Source: Psychrobacter sp. P2G3 (GTDB lineage Bacteria; Pseudomonadota; Gammaproteobacteria; Pseudomonadales; Moraxellaceae). From it: 64,000 bases of DNA. Location: NCBI RefSeq assembly GCF_001593285.1, contig NZ_CP012529.1, positions 2,666,001-2,730,000 of the forward strand. The letters are read 5' to 3'. The position numbers and the translations under genes were made by a program. The stretch's first letter is position 1. Each line of letters starts with the position of its first letter. The notes under the pieces are model-generated. The model was not told the DNA's origin. It saw nothing but the letters and a program-made list of their open reading frames with translations, and made no database searches. Positions 48,589 to 57,127 of this stretch are shown here, one piece after another.

Positions 48589-49293
48589 ATGTCTAGACGC
48601 TCGGCGCCCTTTGTCGCCCCCGACTATATCGACAACCCTACTTCAACAGACGGCAAAAAACACGCCAAGGTTTTGCTATCAACGCTGCAAGAGGATATCT
48701 CCAGCTTTCGTAATGAGCAGTTTCCGCCTGATATTTTGCGCCAAATTCGTGACATGCCCATTTATGAAGGTAACTTAGCAGAAGTCCAAGCCTACCAACA
48801 ACGCTGGCAAAATCTGCTTGAGCGCGCAATGGCATTTTATCCTGCTGCCAACCTACCACCCGACTATCTACCATTGCCGGCCAGTCTTGAGATTCCACAG
48901 TTTATCTACCATGTTCAGCGCCTACATCTAACCAAGACCCATGCAAAAGAATCCAAAAGCTTTGGGTCGGTCGGTGCGCTTACCGATAAATGCGGTGATT
49001 ACAGTGCTGATGAGATCGCGCGTATGTCATCAGTATTTGATAATGACGATGAGGCGCGCTTAGTTGCCCATCGTGAATTTATTGATCTGCGCGCGTATGT
49101 TTTTTGCCGTGACCATAAAAGCGAGATGTTAGAGCCTGAACGCATACGCTTTTATCGTACTGGGCTTATCGTCCATGCGCTGCCAGATTTCAAGATAATT
49201 GATAGTCGGCAGACGCCGCGTAAGCGTCGCAATGACGCATATAGCAATCCGCTAGCGGACAATGGAGTGTGGAAAATTTACCGTAAAAAATAA
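48589..49293 (+). CDS. Conserved-looking cytosolic protein of unknown function
   Basis: 234 residues, soluble, no signal or membrane segment. Basic C-terminus (QTPRKRRNDAY). Features include a Tyr/Pro-rich centre (AFYPAANLPPDYLPLPASLE) and a block EARLVAHREFIDLRAYVFCRD. I recognise no domain. It has its own start with a weak ribosome site and no operon partner within 200 bp. Confidence 0.75.
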   Translation: MSRRSAPFVAPDYIDNPTSTDGKKHAKVLLSTLQEDISSFRNEQFPPDILRQIRDMPIYEGNLAEVQAYQQRWQNLLERAMAFYPAANLPPDYLPLPASLEIPQFIYHVQRLHLTKTHAKESKSFGSVGALTDKCGDYSADEIARMSSVFDNDDEARLVAHREFIDLRAYVFCRDHKSEMLEPERIRFYRTGLIVHALPDFKIIDSRQTPRKRRNDAYSNPLADNGVWKIYRKK

Positions 49294-49500
49294 CCATATT
49301 ATTATTTTATTTACGCGTGTCATTGATTATATTTTGAAGCTTTAAAATAGACAATAGCGTGCTCTATAGTTTATTTAAGCTTATTTGGTTACAGGAAAGA
49401 TGAGTGAAAGTACTATCAATAGTAGACTAAGCGAACCTGACACCGTATCTAATGTAGATTAGATTGACTATATTTTTATATTGATTGCTAAGGATTTTAT

Positions 49501-51390
49501 ATGTTCGCTGCCGCTGCCGGCTCACCAAACTTGATGTTACAAGCCACCATATTTTTGGGTGCAGCGCTGCTTTTTGTTCCACTTGGTAAACGCTTTGGTA
49601 TAGCCACTGTCCTCGGTTATCTGATTACAGGACTGATATTAGGCCCAAGTGCGCTAGATGTGGCAGGTGATGCCGAGAGCTTGCTACACTTTTCTGAGTT
49701 TGGTGTGGTAATGCTGCTATTCATCATTGGTCTTGAATTGCAACCATCACGGCTTTGGGCACTACGACGCTCTATATTCGTCCTTGGCGGCTTACAAGTT
49801 GGGCTTACGGGCACGCTATTGATGGTAATTCTGTATCAGTTTTTCTCTCTAAGACTAGATACTGCTTTCATTGTCGGCTTCGGCTTAGCGCTCTCTTCTA
49901 CTGCCTTTGTACTACAGATACTGACCGAAAAACAGCAACTATCCAGTACACATGGTCGTGAAGCATTTACTATCTTACTATTCCAAGATATTGCCGTTAT
50001 TCCATTATTAGCAGTGATTCCATTTTTATCAGGGGTGCGCGAACAAAGCTACGATTTGATTTATTTTGCCAAAGTTTTTGCCGTCTTTGGTGGTCTTATC
50101 CTTGCTAGCCGTTATGTTATCCGACCATTTTTTAAGTTTGTAGCATCCAGTGGTGCTTCAGAGCTACTGACCGCTGTCGCCTTGTTTATCGTCATGGGCG
50201 TATCTATTTTGATGGGACAAATCGGTCTGTCAATGGCTTTAGGTGCATTTTTGACCGGTGTACTATTAGCTGACTCTGAATATCGTCATGAGCTAGAAGC
50301 CAGTATTGAGCCATTTAAAGGTTTATTGCTCGGCTTATTTTTTATGTCAGTAGGTATGCTGACCGATATCAAGCTTATCTTAGCGCATCCTATATTCATA
50401 ATAAGTTGTGCGTTGGCGTTGATGTTTATCAAGTTTGCCGTGATTACTGCTATTGCAAAAATATCAGGCAATCGCTGGCCGACCAGTATTCGGCTTGGTG
50501 TTACCTTAGCTCAAGGCGGTGAGTTTGCCTTTGTTTTATTCAACGTCGCGGCGACTCAAAATGTATTAGCGCCTGAACTGGAAAACACGCTTAATCTAAT
50601 CGTAACCATTTCTATGGCACTCACACCGTTGGCATTTTTATTACTAGATAAAGTCGGCGAGCCTTTGTTCGCTAAAAGTAAGCCTAGTCGCGAACACGAT
50701 ACGATTCCCGACCATGAGCATCCAGTCATTATCGCTGGTTTTGGACGAGTCGGACAAATTATCGGGCGAGTACTACGCATGCATAATATCGAATTTACTG
50801 CCATTGAACGCTCGGCAAATCGAGTGGATTTTGTGCGTAAATTTGGTAACCAAGTCTATTATGGCGATCCAAAAAACCCTGAAATTCTGCGTGCTGCCGG
50901 TATTAGTAAAGCACGTATTTTTATTATCGCTGTTGATGATTTAGAGCGCTCTATCACTACCGCTGAGTATCTTCGCAAAAACTATCCTGATTTAGTTGTG
51001 CTAGCGCGAGCTCGTGACCGTCAGCATTATTACCGCTTACGTGAGGTCGGTGTGCGTCATATCTGGCGTGAGACCTACTTATCCTCGTTAGATATGTCGC
51101 GCGAGTCCTTACAGCTGCTTGGAATATCACCTGAAAAAGCACGTGAGACCATTCAAACTTTCCGCAACTACGATGACGATTTAATTGAACGTCAGCAAGC
51201 GATCTATGGTGATGAGGCGCGCCTGATTGAATCAGCACAATCGGCTATGGCTGAGCTTGAAAGCTTGTTTGATGAAGATATCGGTAAAGCGCGCAAGATG
51301 GACTTAGGTGAGTTTTATGAAGTCCTTAAGAATCAAGCAACGCCCGTTGATGACGCCCCAGATGATGTCGTTACTGACCCTAAGGCCTAG
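49501..51390 (+). CDS. CPA2 monovalent cation:proton antiporter (KefB/KefC/YbaL-like)
   Basis: 629 residues. A polytopic exchanger domain of about 12 helices (1-380) with LALSSTAFVLQIL, LLFQDIAVIPLLAVIPFL and GMALGAFLTGVLLADS-like segments typical of Kef/YbaL. Then a cytosolic RCK/TrkA-N domain with the Rossmann motif VIIAGFGRVGQIIGRVL (about 403-419). It is likely a ligand-gated K+/H+ or Na+/H+ antiporter. The glutathione-binding residues that separate KefB/C from YbaL cannot be verified by eye. An AAGGA site precedes the ATG. Confidence 0.92.
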   Translation: MFAAAAGSPNLMLQATIFLGAALLFVPLGKRFGIATVLGYLITGLILGPSALDVAGDAESLLHFSEFGVVMLLFIIGLELQPSRLWALRRSIFVLGGLQVGLTGTLLMVILYQFFSLRLDTAFIVGFGLALSSTAFVLQILTEKQQLSSTHGREAFTILLFQDIAVIPLLAVIPFLSGVREQSYDLIYFAKVFAVFGGLILASRYVIRPFFKFVASSGASELLTAVALFIVMGVSILMGQIGLSMALGAFLTGVLLADSEYRHELEASIEPFKGLLLGLFFMSVGMLTDIKLILAHPIFIISCALALMFIKFAVITAIAKISGNRWPTSIRLGVTLAQGGEFAFVLFNVAATQNVLAPELENTLNLIVTISMALTPLAFLLLDKVGEPLFAKSKPSREHDTIPDHEHPVIIAGFGRVGQIIGRVLRMHNIEFTAIERSANRVDFVRKFGNQVYYGDPKNPEILRAAGISKARIFIIAVDDLERSITTAEYLRKNYPDLVVLARARDRQHYYRLREVGVRHIWRETYLSSLDMSRESLQLLGISPEKARETIQTFRNYDDDLIERQQAIYGDEARLIESAQSAMAELESLFDEDIGKARKMDLGEFYEVLKNQATPVDDAPDDVVTDPKA

Positions 51391-51430
51391 ATGATTTGTG
51401 GTTTATTGCTCAGTTTATCGATAGCTCGGT

Positions 51431-51478
51431 TTGACAGTTACTTAGCTTGATAGTTACTTAGCTTGACAGCTACTAAAT
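51431..51478. repeat. 16-bp tandem repeat, three units
   Basis: TTGACAGTTACTTAGC (51431), TTGATAGTTACTTAGC (51447) and TTGACAGCTACTAAAT (51463). Units 1 and 2 differ at one base. Confidence 0.85.
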
Positions 51479-51497
51479 TTTAAGTGCCAAACATGAT

Positions 51498-52427
51498 TTA
51501 ATTAGCCATGCAGCGTTTGGGAGCCTGTTTTTTATTAAGTGAGCTTATACAATTCCAGCTATCGCTATCAGGGTTATGGTGAAACACTAAGGTTTGACCA
51601 TTTAGATAACGTATAGGGAACTTGGCATTTTCAACTGTCGCCACCACTGCACAGTCAGTAGCGGATACACCTTCTACTTGCGTAGTAATATGCATGCGTA
51701 CCTGCTGTGCATCGGTGCTGAGAGGTAATTTGGTTGGGCACTCTCCCGTTTGCTGATAGATTAGAGCGACCCTATTCTGTGCATTTTTAGTTATGTCATA
51801 AGCATCAAACAATACCTCATTTTCCTGTTGTTTAGCAATAATCGGCAAAAACTGCACATTGATCACCATGAGCGCAAAAGCAAAAAATCCAAAACCAAGC
51901 CCCAAACCAAATAAGCTCACTCCTCCCTCACGGCGTAGATGCGCTTGTTGCGCTGCTTCGTCTCGTGGATGGTCATTAATAGCATCCGCAATTTCACGTC
52001 TTGCCATTCGGTAATAATAAGCATCGGTCCAGCGAGCCACTATAAAAGCCCAAAACAGCCAAATAACTGCTGCAATTCCAATACGTGTTACCATCTGATA
52101 GACATCTGGAATATAAGGCATCGCCACAAATTCAAACGTGACTAGCGCGATGACAATATTAAGTTGAATAAAGGACCAGCCAGCAACGCTATAGACAAGA
52201 GCGTCCATGTAACGCTTACGATATAGGAGCCAAGGTAAGGTAATAAAGAACGCAGCCCAGTGCCACTTGGGTGACAGATATCCTTGCTGATCAAACTGCG
52301 CAAAGCGCTTAAGGTAATAACCTTGTGTACGATGACCAATAAACCATTGATCAAGCTTTTTGCGCTTGAGAGGACTCAGCTGTTCTTGATAAAACGGTGG
52401 TGGCGAATCCGTCTCAATAAATAACAT
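51498..52427 (-). CDS. DUF2628 membrane protein with a type IV pilin-like C-terminal domain
   Basis: 309 residues. The first 210 resemble DUF2628-type membrane proteins: a cytosolic start, KWHWAAFFITLPWLLYRKRY, several helices, then a final helix (about 173-195, GLGLGFGFFAFALMVINVQ). After that the C-terminal 100 residues read like a type IV pilin head: a hydrophobic-then-charged entry (NAQNRVALIYQQTGECP), beta segments, and the terminal pattern SWNC then APKRC, as in pilins. The combination would place a pilin-like head outside the cytoplasmic membrane. Function unknown. Confidence 0.82.
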   Translation of the reverse strand: MLFIETDSPPPFYQEQLSPLKRKKLDQWFIGHRTQGYYLKRFAQFDQQGYLSPKWHWAAFFITLPWLLYRKRYMDALVYSVAGWSFIQLNIVIALVTFEFVAMPYIPDVYQMVTRIGIAAVIWLFWAFIVARWTDAYYYRMARREIADAINDHPRDEAAQQAHLRREGGVSLFGLGLGFGFFAFALMVINVQFLPIIAKQQENEVLFDAYDITKNAQNRVALIYQQTGECPTKLPLSTDAQQVRMHITTQVEGVSATDCAVVATVENAKFPIRYLNGQTLVFHHNPDSDSWNCISSLNKKQAPKRCMAN

Positions 52428-52667
52428 AGCAGTAGGCTCTATTAACTGTGCATGATTAAAAATTACTTGAAATTTAGGATTCTAAATAGGGATTTATTGG
52501 GTCGATAGGTGACCTTTATTATATGATAATCAAAAGGCAGATGCGATATCACTTTAGTGCCGATAGGTAGCTTAATATAGCGTCTATCTAAGCGCGTTAG
52601 TAAGCGATTGATAACTTACTAATAACCACGTCCATTGTAGTTTGGTCATTCATTATAAGATTGGACG
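52428..52667. other. Upstream region of trmB with a perfect 8-bp palindrome
   Basis: TTAGTAAG (52597-52604) and CTTACTAA (52615-52622) form an inverted repeat with 10-nt spacer, in the divergent DUF2628/trmB gap and about 46 bp before the trmB -35. It is a possible operator or hairpin. Nothing else is visible in this part of the gap. Confidence 0.5.
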
Positions 52668-52696
52668 TTCACACCCAGGTGTATTTAACTTATAAT
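52668..52696 (+). promoter_or_regulatory. Promoter of trmB
   Basis: TTCACA (52668-52673), 17-bp spacer, perfect TATAAT (52691-52696). Predicted transcription start near 52703, with a 33-nt leader. Confidence 0.75.
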
Positions 52697-52735
52697 ACGC
52701 TCATATTCGTCACTTAATTAAGTTCTATAGATCTT

Positions 52736-53569
52736 ATGAATGAACATTCTCGCACCGATAGCCCTTCTCAAAGCCATAACGACATGGCCACTGATACCGA
52801 TATCGACACTGATATAAATACCAATGAATCTGCATCGACCGACGCAGAAGCGTCTGATAGCAAACACATTCGTATCGTCAATACGTTTATGAAACGCCGC
52901 ACGCATATGAATAAAAATGCCGAGCTGGCACTAACTGATCCAGAATTTGCTCAGTATTTAGTGAATAATAGTTTCGGTGATGGCAATCTAGAGGGCATAA
53001 ATGATCTGCGCTCGCTATTTGCTGACACGCCGAATGGCAGTGACGCTCCGCTTACCTTAGAGATTGGTTTTGGGTTGGGTGATTCGTTCATTGAGATGGC
53101 TGCAGCTGACCCTACACGCAACTTTGTTGGAGTCGAAGTACATGAGCCCGGTATTGGCAAATGTGCCTATATGGCTGGTACACAAGGCTTGACCAACGTT
53201 AAAATTATCAATGGTGATGCCATTCAACTACTGAAGCAGCTGCCAGAAAACCATATTGACCGTATTCAACTTTACTTCCCTGATCCGTGGCAAAAAAAGC
53301 GTCATTATAAGCGCCGTTTTGTCAGTCCGGAACGCATGGCTATAGTTGCTCGCAGTCTAAAGCAAGGTGGCTGGTTTCATACGGCAACCGACTGGGAACA
53401 TTATGCATTTTGGATGGTCGATGTGTTAGATAGCTTTGCTGGCCTCAGTAATCAGGCAGGTAAAGGTAGCTTTACTGCACGTCCTGACTTTCGTCCAATG
53501 ACCAAGTTTGAACGTCGCGGCTTAGAACGTGGTCATGGTGTTTGGGATTTGATTTATACTAAAGACTAA
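52736..53569 (+). CDS. trmB: tRNA (guanine(46)-N7)-methyltransferase TrmB
   Basis: Forms m7G46 in tRNA. SAM-binding motif [30 protein letters not shown], and the substrate motif [20 protein letters not shown] are all present. 277 residues against about 239 in E. coli; the first 45 or so are an Asp/Thr/Ser-rich polar tail ([16 protein letters not shown]). Terminator directly downstream. Confidence 0.96.
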   Translation: MNEHSRTDSPSQSHNDMATDTDIDTDINTNESASTDAEASDSKHIRIVNTFMKRRTHMNKNAELALTDPEFAQYLVNNSFGDGNLEGINDLRSLFADTPNGSDAPLTLEIGFGLGDSFIEMAAADPTRNFVGVEVHEPGIGKCAYMAGTQGLTNVKIINGDAIQLLKQLPENHIDRIQLYFPDPWQKKRHYKRRFVSPERMAIVARSLKQGGWFHTATDWEHYAFWMVDVLDSFAGLSNQAGKGSFTARPDFRPMTKFERRGLERGHGVWDLIYTKD

Positions 53570-53604
53570 ATTTTTATCTTTTTTATAGTTTATATTCAGC
53601 ATTC

Positions 53605-53633
53605 AGCGGCTAATCGACTTAGCCGCTTTTTTG
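53605..53633 (+). terminator. Terminator after trmB
   Basis: AGCGGCTAA and TTAGCCGCT form a perfect 9-bp stem with a TCGAC loop, then TTTTTT. Confidence 0.92.
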
Positions 53634-54038
53634 TAACATTATATAATCAATTCATGTGCTCAAACTACTCGATTCATGAGCTCAAACTACATAGTATCGC
53701 CCTACTTACTCTTGTGGTTGTGCGCTACTCTAGCTTATTGTTATATCATTCATTCTTTTGCCACCCTTCTTATTTTCTAGTATCTATTCTCTGACATCTG
53801 TTTCTGTTCCTGCATTTATCAAATATCTACTTCCTAGCTGATAAAGTTTCATTCTACATTGCGGCTATGCAACATTACGCCAGTCTAGTCTTTATTTGAA
53901 GCCAAAACTTTATCTTCAGAATAATGCAAAGAGCTCTTGCTATTTTCAACTATTGTTTTTATCAAAAAAAATTTTAGCATTCCAGTTTTCCTTAAAGTTT
54001 AGGCTAATAATGACTATAAAGGTAACGAGACAATACTA

Positions 54039-54048
54039 CGTGAAACAT
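54039..54048 (-). promoter_or_regulatory. ParB-site-like half site 1 (CGTGAAACAT)
   Basis: The reverse complement ATGTTTCACG matches the left half of the general parS consensus (TGTTTCACGTGAAACA); its right half is degenerate. Its mirror copy is at 54365-54374. Confidence 0.4.
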
Positions 54049-54182
54049 CGTCAAAAAATATAAAAATTAGCACGATTTTCCTATAAAATCTGAGCTACAA
54101 AAACATCTCGACTGAATCTCAAGCTTTTATCATCATCGCAAACATTGATAGCATAAGGGTTTGATGAGTTTTCCCCATAAGC

Positions 54183-54203
54183 TGTGGATAAGTATGTGGA
54201 TAA
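54183..54203 (-). promoter_or_regulatory. Two perfect DnaA boxes, 3 bp apart
   Basis: TGTGGATAA at 54183-54191 and again at 54195-54203, each the exact complement of the consensus box TTATCCACA, in the same orientation. A third site, TGTGGACAA (54412-54420), differs at one base. Confidence 0.75.
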
Positions 54204-54364
54204 GTACCTACTTGACACGTATCTAGCTTGATACACTAATGCCTTAGGTAAAATCGTTCATTTTTTGTACAATTTAAATTAATATTAGAATCAATGACTT
54301 ATGTTATTAAAAAAGTAAAAATAACTTTTTAGAAATTAATTTCAAATATTTTTCATACTAACCT

Positions 54365-54374
54365 ATGTTTCACG
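54365..54374 (+). promoter_or_regulatory. ParB-site-like half site 2 (ATGTTTCACG)
   Basis: Exact inverted copy of half site 1; together with the flanking base both read C-N-ATGTTTCACG. It lies between the AT-rich block and the third DnaA-like box. Confidence 0.4.
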
Positions 54375-54515
54375 AACGAGACTTTAGAGCCTATTATTTT
54401 CTGTGGACAACTTAATATTTTTATTGACAAATTTGGCTGGTAGTGAGTCTAAGTTACCATATTAATAGTAAGAATTTCTACTATTTCATTTAACTTTTTC
54501 GTCAATTTAAATCAT

Positions 54516-54532
54516 GCGACAGCTGTTGTCGC
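54516..54532 (+). other. Small hairpin upstream of the recA promoter
   Basis: GCGACA (54516-54521) and TGTCGC (54527-54532) with loop GCTGT. No T tract follows, so it is not a terminator. It is about 40 bp before the extended -10. Confidence 0.5.
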
Positions 54533-54569
54533 TTGTTCTGTATCAGGTCAAGATGTAGCAGTCAGATTT

Positions 54570-54578
54570 TGCTATAAT
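54570..54578 (+). promoter_or_regulatory. Extended -10 promoter of recA
   Basis: TGCTATAAT, a perfect extended -10 without a clear -35. The predicted start near 54585 gives a leader of about 225 nt, unusually long for recA. Long structured recA leaders with a regulatory role are reported in Acinetobacter, which fits this layout. I see no clear LexA box; the nearest match (CTGT-N8-ACAA at 54653) lies inside the leader. Confidence 0.6.
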
Positions 54579-54810
54579 TACTTCATCAAATAACACACCT
54601 AAAGACATCACTTCTCCAAACTTTTTTCTACTTTTATTATCGATATTTTTTACTGTATAGTGGGACAAAGTATTCTTATAGCGTTTTAGCTAAGATAAAT
54701 ATGAAATTAAAAGTAGGTTAAGATAGACGACCCATGTATTAAAAATTTTTGTTTAATTATCACTATACATTCAAACTTTCGAATTACTCTTTTATGATAA
54801 GGACTCCATT

Positions 54811-55869
54811 ATGGACGACAATAAAGCCAAAGCACTTAAAGCGGCACTGGGTCAAATTGAAAAGCAATTTGGCAAAAACACCATCATGCATCTAGGTGAC
54901 GACTCTGCCATTTTGGATGTTGATGTGGTATCAACAGGCTCATTAGGTCTAGACATTGCCCTTGGCATTGGTGGCCTACCAAAAGGCCGTATCGTTGAGA
55001 TTTATGGCCCAGAAAGCTCTGGTAAAACTACCATGACGCTACAAGCTATTGCAGAATGCCAAAAGCAAGGTGGTATCTGTGCCTTTATTGATGCTGAGCA
55101 TGCACTAGATCCAGTTTATGCGCGCAAGCTTGGCGTGAATACTGATGAACTATTGCTCTCTCAGCCTGATAATGGTGAGCAAGCGCTTGAAATCACTGAC
55201 ATGCTTGTGCGTTCTGGGGCGGTTGATATGATTGTTATTGATTCAGTTGCTGCCTTGACGCCGCGTGCAGAGATTGAGGGCGAGATGGGCGACTCACATA
55301 TGGGTTTGCAAGCACGCTTGATGAGCCAAGCCTTACGTAAGATTACTGGTAATGCTAAACGCTCTAACTGTATGGTAGTATTTATTAACCAAATCCGTAT
55401 GAAAATCGGTGTCATGTTTGGTAGCCCTGAGACCACAACAGGTGGTAACGCACTTAAGTTCTACGCCTCAGTGCGTATGGACATTCGTCGTATTGGTGCG
55501 GTTAAAAATGGTGATGAAATCATCGGCAACCAAACTCGGGTTAAAGTTATCAAAAATAAGATGGCACCGCCTTTCCGCCAAGCAGAGTTTGAAATCACTT
55601 ATGGTGAAGGTACTAACCACTTAGCCGAAGTGATTGACCTGGGCGTTGAGATTGGTGCGGTTGGCAAAGCAGGCTCGTGGTATAGCTATGGCGATGAAAA
55701 AATCGGTCAAGGTAAAGCCAACTCTGTGCTGTTTTTGAAAGAGAACCCTGCTATTGCCAAAGAGATTGAAGATAAAATTCGTGACGAAAAGCTTGGATCA
55801 AAAAAAGAAGCAAAAGCAACGGACGCTAATGAAGCCGATGCAGAACTGGCCTCTGAACCTGTACAATAG
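54811..55869 (+). CDS. recA: Recombinase RecA
   Basis: The homologous-recombination ATPase. Walker [10 protein letters not shown] (66-74), [22 protein letters not shown] (Walker B region), L2 loop with [12 protein letters not shown], and an acidic C-terminal tail. 352 residues, standard. A strong AAGGA site is 8 nt upstream. recX follows after 40 bp and is probably co-transcribed. Confidence 0.99.
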   Translation: MDDNKAKALKAALGQIEKQFGKNTIMHLGDDSAILDVDVVSTGSLGLDIALGIGGLPKGRIVEIYGPESSGKTTMTLQAIAECQKQGGICAFIDAEHALDPVYARKLGVNTDELLLSQPDNGEQALEITDMLVRSGAVDMIVIDSVAALTPRAEIEGEMGDSHMGLQARLMSQALRKITGNAKRSNCMVVFINQIRMKIGVMFGSPETTTGGNALKFYASVRMDIRRIGAVKNGDEIIGNQTRVKVIKNKMAPPFRQAEFEITYGEGTNHLAEVIDLGVEIGAVGKAGSWYSYGDEKIGQGKANSVLFLKENPAIAKEIEDKIRDEKLGSKKEAKATDANEADAELASEPVQ

Positions 55870-55909
55870 CAGCTTAATCACTAATCATTATCAATAATCT
55901 TGATTTCTT

Positions 55910-57049
55910 ATGAAAATTAAAACATTAGCCGAAATTCTAGCTGAATCGGAAGCCGATTCAGCTAGTACTCCTGTCTCTAAACAAAAAACAACCACTCAAA
56001 AGTATTTATCTAAAAAACCTGCCAAAATAAAACAATCTGTAGATAAATCAAAATATGCAAAATCTAGTCCTAGGCGCGCAGATCTTAAGGATGACGAGCC
56101 TTCTCAAACCTTTGATAACTCCGACAACGATACTACCTCATTTTTCTCTCCTGACCACTCATCCAAATCTTCTAAGTCTAAATCGAAAAAGCGGAAAAAG
56201 CGCTTTCATCCGGCTGTCAATTTTGAGCCTGAAGCTAATGACATACCTACTTACCAGCTTCCTACATCGCAAAGTATCAAAGAGATGCTAGCAGAAGTTA
56301 AACGTAACGTTCATGCTGACGCTATAGTCGATAAGTCCAATATAAAAGAATTTTCAGATATAGATAAAATTAGCGACGACAACACAATTAGTCGCACCGA
56401 TGAGCACTTATCAGAGCCAGAAAAAGACTGTAGTGAAGTTAATCAAACGGACAACTTACCATCCGCGTTAAAAGCCTACCTACGTACACCTGAGCAGCGA
56501 CAAGCAGAAGTAGATGCTATCAAAGCTGAAAGCCGCCTACGCTGGTTAGCGTTTTACTATTTATCGCGCCGCGAATATGGCAAAGCTGAATTAAAACAAA
56601 AACTACTCGATAAAGAGCAAGATCCTACCAAAATTAATGAACTACTCGATGAGTTTGAAGAGAAGGGTTATCAAAGTGATTACCGTACTACCTTGATGCT
56701 TATTCGGGAAAATATCCGTAAAGGTCGTGGACGTGGACGCATCAAACAAGAGTTCTATCGCAAAAAAATAGCCATACCTAGCAATATAGATGAGCTAATT
56801 GACATGGCAAATACAGAGTCTGATGAATTTAGCGAGTTCGTTGATGAGGATCCAGAAAGCTTAGTGGAAGGCGTCGACTGGCTAAAGCTTGCGGTAGCTG
56901 CACGTACCAAAAAATATGGAAACGACATCCCTATTGAGCAAAAAGACAAAGCACGCCAGCTGCGGTTTTTACAATATCGTGGATTTAAGAGTGATATCTG
57001 TTTTGCCGCGCTCAACTATACGTTAGAGACGTTAGATGAACGCTTTTAG
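55910..57049 (+). CDS. recX: Regulatory protein RecX with a long N-terminal extension
   Basis: RecX binds RecA filaments and limits their activity. The conserved three-helix RecX repeats begin near residue 195 (RLRWLAFYYLSRREYGKAELKQKL) and run through DEFEEKGYQSDYR and KGRGRGRIKQEF to the C-terminus (RFLQYRGFKSDI). About 190 residues lie before this, low in complexity, Lys/Ser/Asp-rich, with a SKSSKSKSKKRKKR cluster at about 90. The total of 379 is more than twice the E. coli protein (166). The extension has no recognised domain. The ribosome site is weak. Confidence 0.9.
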   Translation: MKIKTLAEILAESEADSASTPVSKQKTTTQKYLSKKPAKIKQSVDKSKYAKSSPRRADLKDDEPSQTFDNSDNDTTSFFSPDHSSKSSKSKSKKRKKRFHPAVNFEPEANDIPTYQLPTSQSIKEMLAEVKRNVHADAIVDKSNIKEFSDIDKISDDNTISRTDEHLSEPEKDCSEVNQTDNLPSALKAYLRTPEQRQAEVDAIKAESRLRWLAFYYLSRREYGKAELKQKLLDKEQDPTKINELLDEFEEKGYQSDYRTTLMLIRENIRKGRGRGRIKQEFYRKKIAIPSNIDELIDMANTESDEFSEFVDEDPESLVEGVDWLKLAVAARTKKYGNDIPIEQKDKARQLRFLQYRGFKSDICFAALNYTLETLDERF

Positions 57050-57127
57050 CTAATTTTCTTGCAGATTGATTAGGTTAAAGTATTTAGAACGCAATGAATG
57101 AACCCTATTAATAATATGTACGCACGT

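Larger units (their letters stand above)
53634..54569. other. AT-rich gene-free region between trmB and recA (about 940 bp)
   Basis: No plausible ORF, tRNA or repeat element. Contents in order: an 11-of-16 match to the ParB-site consensus at 54033-54048, the DnaA box pair at 54183-54203, a very AT-rich block at about 54255-54360, the mirror ParB-like half site at 54365-54374, a DnaA-box-like site at 54412-54420, a perfect TTGACA at 54424-54429, and a hairpin at 54516-54532. It is the longest gene-free stretch in the window. Confidence 0.7.

Noticed and set aside
51431..51478. Possible CRISPR array
   Set aside because: The 16-bp units are contiguous with no spacers, so it is a simple tandem repeat.
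54183..54420. Calling the DnaA-box cluster the chromosomal origin
   Set aside because: No dnaA, dnaN, rpmH or mnmG nearby, only two perfect boxes, and no skew data available; reported as a finding instead.
54653..54668. LexA-like box CTGT-N8-ACAA before recA
   Set aside because: One mismatch, a core not AT-rich, located inside the predicted leader, and LexA is absent from this family as far as known.
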